64,000 nucleotides of DNA from Acidimicrobiia bacterium (GTDB lineage: Bacteria > Acidobacteriota > Terriglobia > Bryobacterales > Bryobacteraceae), in contig VFZE01000006.1 of NCBI GenBank assembly GCA_016871315.1, positions 1 to 64,000 on the forward strand. The letters run 5' to 3'. Below are positions 58,731 through 64,000 of the stretch, piece by piece. The position numbers and the translations under genes were made by a program. Every line of letters begins with the position of its first letter. The first letter of the stretch is position 1. Under the pieces are notes generated by a model. It was not told where the DNA came from. It searched no databases and saw nothing but the letters and a program-made list of their open reading frames with translations.

Positions 58731-60147
58731 GGATTCACGCCGCAAATTCCTGGAAACCGCCGGCCTCGGCATCGGCTGGCTGGCGGCGCTGGACCTTTTG
58801 CAGCGCAGCGCCCCGGCCGCCACCGATTCGCTTGCGCCCAAGCCGCCTCCGCAGAAGGCAACCGCGAAGAGCGTCATTTCTCTGTTCATGCAGGGCGGTC
58901 CGAGCCATATCGACACTTTCGATCCCAAACCGCTGCTCAACAAACTCCACGGCAAGAACCCGCCACCCAGTTTCGGCGATGAAGATTTCCAGAACGGGCA
59001 ATTCCGTAATTCCATCATTCTTGGCTCGACGCGGGTTTTCAAAAAGTACGGGCAGTCCGGTATGGAGGTGTCCAACTTGCTGCCCCATACCGCGGAGCGG
59101 GCTGACGACATCGCCGTAATCCGTTCCTGCTATCACGAAGGTTTCACCCATTCCCAGGCGCAGTTCCTGATCAACAACGGCTGGCCCCGCATCGGGCGCC
59201 CGAGCCTGGGATCCTGGATTCTCTACGGACTGGGAACGGAGAACCAGAATCTGCCCGGCTTTGTGGTCTTGCTCGAAGGGGGCGTTCGGTCAGGGCCCGC
59301 CGTCTACGGCCAGGGCTTCTTGCCGGCCGCCTATCAGGGGACGACGTTCCGCCCAGGCCGCAACCCGATCCTGAATCTGAAGCCGCCGGCTGGGATGCAG
59401 CCCGAGCACCAGCGCGACCTGCTCGACACGCTGCGCCGGTTGAACGAGCGCCATATGGATTCCAGGAACGAGGATTCCGAGCTGGCCGCGCGCATCGCCT
59501 CCTACGAACTCGCCTTCCGCATGCAGATGGCCGCTCCCGAGGCGACCGATTACTCTGGCGAAACAGAGGCGACCAAGAGGCTGTACGGACTCGACAATCC
59601 CGTCAGCGCCGACTTCGGCGGGCGGTGCCTCATGGCCCGGCGGCTGGTGGAGCGCGGCGTCCGTTTTGTCCAGGTGTGGTCCGGAAATGGAATGAACGCG
59701 ACCGATTGGGACGGTCACATCGCCTGCGACAAGAACCATGACGCCAAGGCGGCCCAAACCGATAAGGCGGTCGCCGGCCTGCTGATGGATCTGAAATCCC
59801 GTGGGCTGCTGGATTCGACGCTCGTGATCTGGGGGGGAGAGTTCGGCCGCACGCCAACTTCGGATGGCGGCGCGGGAGGATCGGAGGGCCGGGATCACAA
59901 CCCGTACGGCTTCAGCATCTGGCTGGCTGGAGGCGGCGTGAAAGGCGGCCAGGTGATCGGCGGGACCGATGAGCTGGGTTTGCGCGCCGTGGTGGATAAA
60001 GTTCACCTCCATGACCTGCACGCCAGTATCCTCGGTCTGCTCGGGCTCGATCACACCAAAGTCACCTATCGCTACCAGGGCCGCGATTTCCGGCTCACCG
60101 ACGTCGGCGGCAGCACCGATTTGATGCACAAGCTGAGGGGAGCATGA
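58720..60147 (+). CDS. DUF1501 family protein, Tat-exported
   Basis: A 475-residue protein with a twin-arginine signal (SRRKFLETAGLGIGWLAAL). DUF1501 signatures include SLFMQGGPSHIDTFDPKP, SCYHEGFTHSQAQF, FVQVWSGNGMNATDWDGH, IWGGEFGRTPTSDGG and GRDHNPYGFSIWLAGG. It follows and overlaps by 11 bases the DUF1549/1553 gene. ATG 58720 is my choice and an in-frame ATG at 58708 is possible. Its stop overlaps the next ATG at 60144. Compared with the DUF1501 at 12834-14168 it is 31 residues longer and keeps the more canonical Planctomycetes-type motifs. Confidence 0.9.
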   Translation: MPTEDSRRKFLETAGLGIGWLAALDLLQRSAPAATDSLAPKPPPQKATAKSVISLFMQGGPSHIDTFDPKPLLNKLHGKNPPPSFGDEDFQNGQFRNSIILGSTRVFKKYGQSGMEVSNLLPHTAERADDIAVIRSCYHEGFTHSQAQFLINNGWPRIGRPSLGSWILYGLGTENQNLPGFVVLLEGGVRSGPAVYGQGFLPAAYQGTTFRPGRNPILNLKPPAGMQPEHQRDLLDTLRRLNERHMDSRNEDSELAARIASYELAFRMQMAAPEATDYSGETEATKRLYGLDNPVSADFGGRCLMARRLVERGVRFVQVWSGNGMNATDWDGHIACDKNHDAKAAQTDKAVAGLLMDLKSRGLLDSTLVIWGGEFGRTPTSDGGAGGSEGRDHNPYGFSIWLAGGGVKGGQVIGGTDELGLRAVVDKVHLHDLHASILGLLGLDHTKVTYRYQGRDFRLTDVGGSTDLMHKLRGA

Positions 60148-60419
60148 TGCGATTGGCAACAATCCTTCTGGTGGTGTCGAGCGCCTGGCCGGGGCTGGCG
60201 GCCGAACCCGTCGAGTTGGTACGCGAGGCCGCGCTCGGCTGGACGCAAGGAGCCGTGAAGCAGGATTCCGCTGCGCTCCAACGTTTCCTCACCGACGACC
60301 TCCAGCACCCGCAGTTCACGACGCCCAATACGAATCCCGTCAGCACCGCCTTCGGCACGGTTACCGGCGAATTCGCCCGGCCGCGCGTGATTCAGTTCGG
60401 TCTGAAGCTCCTTTTCTAA
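60144..60419 (+). pseudogene. Chimeric relic: DUF4440 start joined to TonB-receptor tail
   Basis: A 91-codon open frame. Residues 1-55 are a signal peptide (LATILLVVSSAWPGLAA) and the first helix of a DUF4440/SnoaL-like protein (REAALGWTQGAVKQD, ALQRFLTDDLQ). Residues 56-91 switch to HPQFTTPNTNPVSTAFGTVT followed by PRVIQFGLKLLF, which resembles the standard C-terminus of acidobacterial TonB-dependent receptors. These two ends never belong to one family, so the frame looks like the product of a deletion that removed the rest of the DUF4440 gene and almost all of a downstream receptor gene. It is the third gene of the DUF1549/1501 operon. It may still be expressed, but as a non-functional peptide. 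Confidence 0.7.
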
Positions 60420-60455
60420 GCATCGCACCGCTTCTCGAGGCGGTTACAGCGATCT

Positions 60456-60526
60456 ATTCACGCTCCCGTGAGTAAGCGGTGGCACGCAGGATTATTCACA
60501 CAGGCTGGTGAGCAAGCGGGTGTGAA
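60456..60526. repeat. Two copies of a 38-bp-spaced repeat with TCAC/GTGA hairpins
   Basis: Copy 1 (60456-60481) and copy 2 (60494-60522) share ATTCAC, then GTGAGyAAGCGG and G-T-G, at a 38-bp period. Each has an internal inverted TCAC...GTGA; copy 2 also has longer arms ttcacac/gtgtgaa (496-502 and 520-526 within the 60 kb block). There are only two units, so it is neither a CRISPR array nor a satellite. It could be a remnant of a repetitive extragenic element lying at the scar beside the chimeric relic. The 184-base spacer has no gene. Confidence 0.55.
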
Positions 60527-60585
60527 CCGGCTGTTTTCAACAAGCTCCTAAGCGTATCGATTAATCAGCCGAAGAGGAAAGCTGT

Positions 60586-60606
60586 AAGGAGAAGTGGCGC
60601 GCTTTG
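60586..60606 (+). promoter_or_regulatory. Ribosome site supporting a TTG start of the hybrid kinase
   Basis: The sequence aaggag at 60586-60591 precedes TTG 60604 by 12 bases. No ATG or GTG in the same frame lies between it and the first beta-strand of the receiver domain (ILVIDDN), so TTG is the only start that keeps the domain complete. Confidence 0.5.
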
Positions 60607-62811
60607 CCCTGCCATGCTGAAAACCGCCGGATCCTGGTGATCGATGATAACCGCTCCGTTCTGGAGGATTTCCGGCGAGTGCTGTGCCCGAAATGGGAAT
60701 CCAACGCGGAGCTGGACCGTTTTGAAGCGGATCTTTTCGGTGAAGCTTCTACCGCGACGCCCCAGCAGCTGCTGGATTTCCAGCTGGACACCGCAAATCA
60801 GGGGCAGCAGGGCTTCGAACTGGTCCGCGCCTCGCTGACGGAGAACCGGCCATACTCGGTTGCGTTTGTGGACATGCGGATGCCGCCGGGCTGGGATGGC
60901 TTGGAAACGGTAACGCGGATCTGGCAGATAGACCTGGACATACAAGTAGTATTCTGCACGGCCTATTCCGATTATTCCTGGATAGAGATGGAGGAGCAAC
61001 TCGGGCGATCAAGCCGGCTGGTGATTCTGAAGAAGCCTTTCGACTCGATTGAAGTACAACAGCTGGCCTATGCGCTAAGCGAGAAGTGGAAGCTGAGGCG
61101 GCAGGCGCGGTTGCGGATGGAGGAAATGGAGCGGCTGGTGGCGCAGCGGACCGAGGCGCTGGCGGCGGAGAACAGGGAACGCCGGCGTGCGGAGAGGGAA
61201 ATGCAGGCGGCCAAGGAGGCGGCCGAGTCGGCCAACCAGGCCAAGAGCACGTTTCTGGCGACGATGAGTCACGAAATCCGGACGCCGCTGAACGGGCTGC
61301 TGGGAGTATCCGATCTGCTGCTGCGGACGGCGTTGACCGAAGAGCAGCGGGAACTGGTGCAGATCGGACAAAACAGCGGTTTGGCGCTGCTGGGCGTCAT
61401 CAATCAGGTCCTGGACTATTCGAAAATCGAAGCCGGGAAACTGATGGTGGAAAAGATCGACTTCGATCTGCTGGATCTTGTGGAGGGCACGATGGAGCTG
61501 CTGGCGGAGAAGGCGCACGAGAAGGGGCTGGAGTTGATCACGAGGATTGAGGATTCGATGCCCGCGAACCTGAAAGGCGATCCGGGGCGGTTGCGGCAGA
61601 TTCTCCTGAATCTGGTGGGCAATGCGATCAAGTTTACACAGGGTGGCGAGGTGCAGTTGGAGGTGAGTGGGAGCGAGGAGCCCGCGGGCGACTGCCGGCT
61701 CTTGTTCCAGGTTCATGACACGGGGATAGGGGTGGATCCGGCCCTGATGGCGGATCTGTTCCAGCCCTTCCGCCAGGGAGAAGCCAACAGTACGCAGTTC
61801 GGGGGGACGGGGTTAGGCTTGGCGATCAGCAAGCGGCTGGTGGAGTTGATGGGCGGGACAATCGGCTACACGCGGCGGGGCGAGTCCGGCTCGACGTTCT
61901 GGTTCGAGGTGGTCTTGGAGAGGCAGGAATTGTCCTTGACGGAGCAACCGGAGGAGTTTCTGCCGCTGGAGGAGCTCTCGGTGCTCATTGTGGAGGATCA
62001 CGCCAGCTACCGGCGGGTGCTGGGACATCAGCTGACGGCCTGGAAAGTGGCCTGGCACGCGGTAGCGGGAATCGACCGCGCGCTGGAACTGATCGGCAAG
62101 CAGCAGGCGGACGGACAACGCTACGACGTGGTGCTGTTCAGCCGGGAGCCGGAGCTGGATGGCGACGTTTCCACCCTTGTGCGGAGACTCCGGCAGCAGC
62201 AGGCGCTGAGCGGATCGCGGCTGATCCTGATGGCGACGATAGCCGATCTGCTGAAATCCACCGAACTGCGCCGCCACGGGCTGGCCGGATGCCTGTTGAA
62301 ACCGGTGAAAAAGCGTCAGCTGTACCGCATGCTGGCCGATGACCGGTTGGACGGGGGGAAGGCAAGCGGCGCCGATAGTGTTTTTGCGGGGAGACCGGAA
62401 ACTGCGCCGGTGCTTGTCGCCGAAGACAACCCGATCAATCAAACGGTGGTGACGCGGTTGCTGGATAAGCTCGGCTACCGGGCAGAAATCGCCGCCAACG
62501 GCCGGGAAGCGGTGGAATCGGCCCGCAGCGGCCGCTACAAGCTAGTGCTGATGGATTGCCAGATGCCGGTGATGGATGGCTTTGAAGCAGCCCGCCGGAT
62601 CCGGGAGAGCTGTCATCAGCCGCCGCGCATCATCGCGCTAACGGCGAACGCGATGCGGGGAGACCGGGACCGGTGTCTGGCGGCGGGCATGGACGATTAT
62701 CTCTCCAAGCCGGTCTCGCTCGAGGATCTGCGCAAGGCGCTGGAGAGAAACCTGCAAGACTGGGCTGAGGACAGCCAAAGCGCCCAAGTCGTGCAGCCTT
62801 CCGCTGTTTGA
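60604..62811 (+). CDS. Hybrid histidine kinase: receiver - HisKA - HATPase - degenerate receiver - receiver
   Basis: A 735-residue soluble signalling protein. Receiver 1 (ILVIDDN, phosphoacceptor D90 in [13 protein letters not shown], Lys143-144) is at the N-terminus. A coiled coil (about 160-215) leads to the HisKA His223 in [13 protein letters not shown], and the HATPase has [19 protein letters not shown] and [14 protein letters not shown] middle receiver ([20 protein letters not shown]) lacks the phosphoacceptor Asp ([12 protein letters not shown]) and is probably structural. The last receiver ([31 protein letters not shown]) is canonical. There is no input PAS or membrane segment, so receiver 1 is the likely input. 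It ends 10 bases before the PAS kinase gene, which suggests a joint pathway. The start is TTG. Confidence 0.9.
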   Translation: MPCHAENRRILVIDDNRSVLEDFRRVLCPKWESNAELDRFEADLFGEASTATPQQLLDFQLDTANQGQQGFELVRASLTENRPYSVAFVDMRMPPGWDGLETVTRIWQIDLDIQVVFCTAYSDYSWIEMEEQLGRSSRLVILKKPFDSIEVQQLAYALSEKWKLRRQARLRMEEMERLVAQRTEALAAENRERRRAEREMQAAKEAAESANQAKSTFLATMSHEIRTPLNGLLGVSDLLLRTALTEEQRELVQIGQNSGLALLGVINQVLDYSKIEAGKLMVEKIDFDLLDLVEGTMELLAEKAHEKGLELITRIEDSMPANLKGDPGRLRQILLNLVGNAIKFTQGGEVQLEVSGSEEPAGDCRLLFQVHDTGIGVDPALMADLFQPFRQGEANSTQFGGTGLGLAISKRLVELMGGTIGYTRRGESGSTFWFEVVLERQELSLTEQPEEFLPLEELSVLIVEDHASYRRVLGHQLTAWKVAWHAVAGIDRALELIGKQQADGQRYDVVLFSREPELDGDVSTLVRRLRQQQALSGSRLILMATIADLLKSTELRRHGLAGCLLKPVKKRQLYRMLADDRLDGGKASGADSVFAGRPETAPVLVAEDNPINQTVVTRLLDKLGYRAEIAANGREAVESARSGRYKLVLMDCQMPVMDGFEAARRIRESCHQPPRIIALTANAMRGDRDRCLAAGMDDYLSKPVSLEDLRKALERNLQDWAEDSQSAQVVQPSAV

Positions 62812-62821
62812 GAGACCGATT

Positions 62822-64000
62822 ATGATGGAGACGTTTCCTCCTTGCGACGATGTACAGAATCCAGAAGAGATCGCCCGCCAGCTGCAAGTTCTGCGAGCGG
62901 CGCTGGCGCAAGAAACCTTGCTAAGACAGCGCTTTGAGCAGGAAGCGGCGGAAAGCAAAATCTCTTTTGAAACGCTGGCGGAGAACCTGCCGGTCAGTTT
63001 GTACCGCCAGGATCTGGCGGGCTGTTTTGTATACGGGAACCAGAGGTTTTGCCGCCTGCTGGGCAGGAGCCTGGGTCAAATTGTGGGGCGCACCGATTTC
63101 GATTTTCATCCGCCGGAACGGGCTCGCAAGTACCGCGCCGACGATGAATGGGTGATGCGCAACCGCCGGGTATTTGAGTGCGTGGAGGAGCATCTGGAGG
63201 AGGCCGGTGGGAACCGCAGCTTCGTCCTAATTCTGAAGGCTCCGGTGTTCAACCGGCTAGGCGGATTGACCGGCACGCAAGGCATGCTCTGGGATGTCAC
63301 GGCGCACAAGCAGACCGAGCAAGCGCTGCGGGAACAGGAAGAACTGATACGGAACGTGATCGACACCGTGCCGCACATGATCTTTTTGAAGGATCGCGAA
63401 GGGCGCTATGTGCTGGTGAACAAGGCGATGGCGGATAGTTTCGGCCGGAGCGTGGAGGAAATGACCGGTGCGCTGGAGTCCGAGCTGAATCCGCATGCCG
63501 AGCAGGTGGAGGCATGTCAGCGCGACGACCGGGAAGTGCTGGAGACGCTGCGCGAGAAGTTCATCCCGGAGGAGTCCGGCACCGACAGTCACGGCCGCAA
63601 CTTCTGGCTGGAGACGATCAAAAGGCCGCTGTTCCTGGGGCGTGACAGGAGGCAGCGCCACTTGCTGGGTGTGGCCACAGACATTACGGCCCGTAAGGAG
63701 GCGCAACAGCAGCGCGACGAGCTCCACCAACAGCTCCTGTTGGCATCCCGTCAGGCGGGCATGGCCGAAGTCGCCACCGGCGTGCTGCACAACGTGGGCA
63801 ACGCGCTAAACAGCATCAACGTCGCCACCGAGATGATTGCCAGCCGGATCCGCGGCAGCCGCGCAGGACTGCTGAGCAAGGCCTCTGCGTTGCTGGAGGC
63901 TCACGCCGACGATCTACCTGGCTTTCTCAGCGGTGATCCGCAAGGCAGGAATATGCCGTCCTTTCTTGGAGCGCTGGCGACTCAACTATTGAAGGAGCAG
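62822..64000 (+). CDS. PAS-PAS sensor histidine kinase, 3' end beyond window
   Basis: From ATG 62822 the frame stays open for 393 codons to the window edge. Two PAS domains are visible: ETLAENLPVSLYRQDLAG with FVYGNQRFCRLLGRS, and NVIDTVPHMIFLKDREGRYV with FWLETIKRPLFLGRD, each ending in an ITARK-like linker (LLGVATDITARKEA). A short coiled coil then leads to the dimerisation helix EVATGVLHNVGNALNSINVA, the HNVGN-type phospho-His site of a PAS-kinase subgroup. The ATPase domain must lie to the right. No signal peptide or membrane segment is present. It follows the hybrid kinase by 10 bases, and two ATGs (62822, 62825) are usable. Confidence 0.85.
   Translation, partial: MMETFPPCDDVQNPEEIARQLQVLRAALAQETLLRQRFEQEAAESKISFETLAENLPVSLYRQDLAGCFVYGNQRFCRLLGRSLGQIVGRTDFDFHPPERARKYRADDEWVMRNRRVFECVEEHLEEAGGNRSFVLILKAPVFNRLGGLTGTQGMLWDVTAHKQTEQALREQEELIRNVIDTVPHMIFLKDREGRYVLVNKAMADSFGRSVEEMTGALESELNPHAEQVEACQRDDREVLETLREKFIPEESGTDSHGRNFWLETIKRPLFLGRDRRQRHLLGVATDITARKEAQQQRDELHQQLLLASRQAGMAEVATGVLHNVGNALNSINVATEMIASRIRGSRAGLLSKASALLEAHADDLPGFLSGDPQGRNMPSFLGALATQLLKEQ

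Noticed and set aside
60456-60526. CRISPR array
   Set aside because: Only two degenerate units with a short interval, no cas genes and no leader.

Overview
The window looks like chromosomal DNA of an acidobacterium, most likely of the Bryobacterales (Solibacter/Bryobacter-like) lineage. This is an inference from family content: a VWFA protein of the acidobacterial TIGR03436 type, a protein ending in the Solibacter-type TIGR03437 domain, a 1130-residue TonB-dependent receptor with an N-terminal carboxypeptidase-regulatory domain, two sets of DUF1549/DUF1553 plus DUF1501 proteins, a winged-helix/TolB-like/TPR regulator, and many Tat-type signal peptides. GC content is high and genes are densely packed, many with ATGA or TGATG overlaps. 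I saw no rRNA, tRNA, CRISPR array, prophage or intact insertion sequence.

Layout. 1-5.5 kb: the end of a helical hypothetical protein, a broken NUC1 endonuclease, a minus-strand housekeeping run (DUF1844 protein, PhnP-like hydrolase, RibF) divergent from truB, a phosphatase relic, and a VWFA protein. At about 5.51 kb the plus strand changes abruptly from C-rich to G-rich. 5.5-16 kb: a TauE-type permease, an amidase tail relic, a lactonase, and a four-gene minus-strand operon (DUF1549/1553, DUF1501, and two paralogous giant Ig-like proteins). 16-23.4 kb: a TonB-dependent receptor, a 649-residue exported protein of unknown function, a cupin gene broken by an amber codon, and a sulfatase. 23.4-28.7 kb: a tightly coupled plus-strand operon of a HemN-like radical SAM protein, a flavin-dependent halogenase-like protein, a PaaK-like acyl-CoA ligase and a CPA2 antiporter. 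I regard this as the best candidate for an undescribed pathway. 28.8-36.6 kb: VapBC, a PhoD-like phosphatase with a mutarotase-like protein, DUF1080, a Gfo/Idh/MocA oxidoreductase, a DUF433 plus broken DUF5615 pair, a cyclase, and a TIGR03437 protein. 36.7-50.8 kb: a ToxR-like regulator, two APC permeases with thiE, an AAA+ (ClpB D2-like)/receiver fusion, FecR, an M16 peptidase pair, a TPR metallopeptidase with a DUF6282 hydrolase, and a GAF-ANTAR regulator. 50.9-56.2 kb: a fused indolepyruvate ferredoxin oxidoreductase, an alpha/beta hydrolase, a small protein and an SDR. 56.3-60.4 kb: a second DUF1549/1553 plus DUF1501 set with different composition, ending in a chimeric relic. 60.6-64 kb: a hybrid histidine kinase and a PAS kinase cut by the window edge.

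A recurring theme is gene decay by internal deletion. At three places (NUC1, an RsbU/SpoIIE-type phosphatase, a DUF5615 toxin) the recognisable first part and last part of a gene lie next to each other with the middle missing and the tail in the +1 frame. A fourth locus joins the start of a DUF4440 gene to the tail of a TonB receptor, a fifth keeps only an amidase tail, and a sixth is a cupin gene with a single in-frame TAG. Several genes also have -10-like hexamers only 6-9 bases before the start codon, which suggests frequent leaderless transcription; vapB is the clearest case. All family assignments come from reading motifs by eye; no database search was run.
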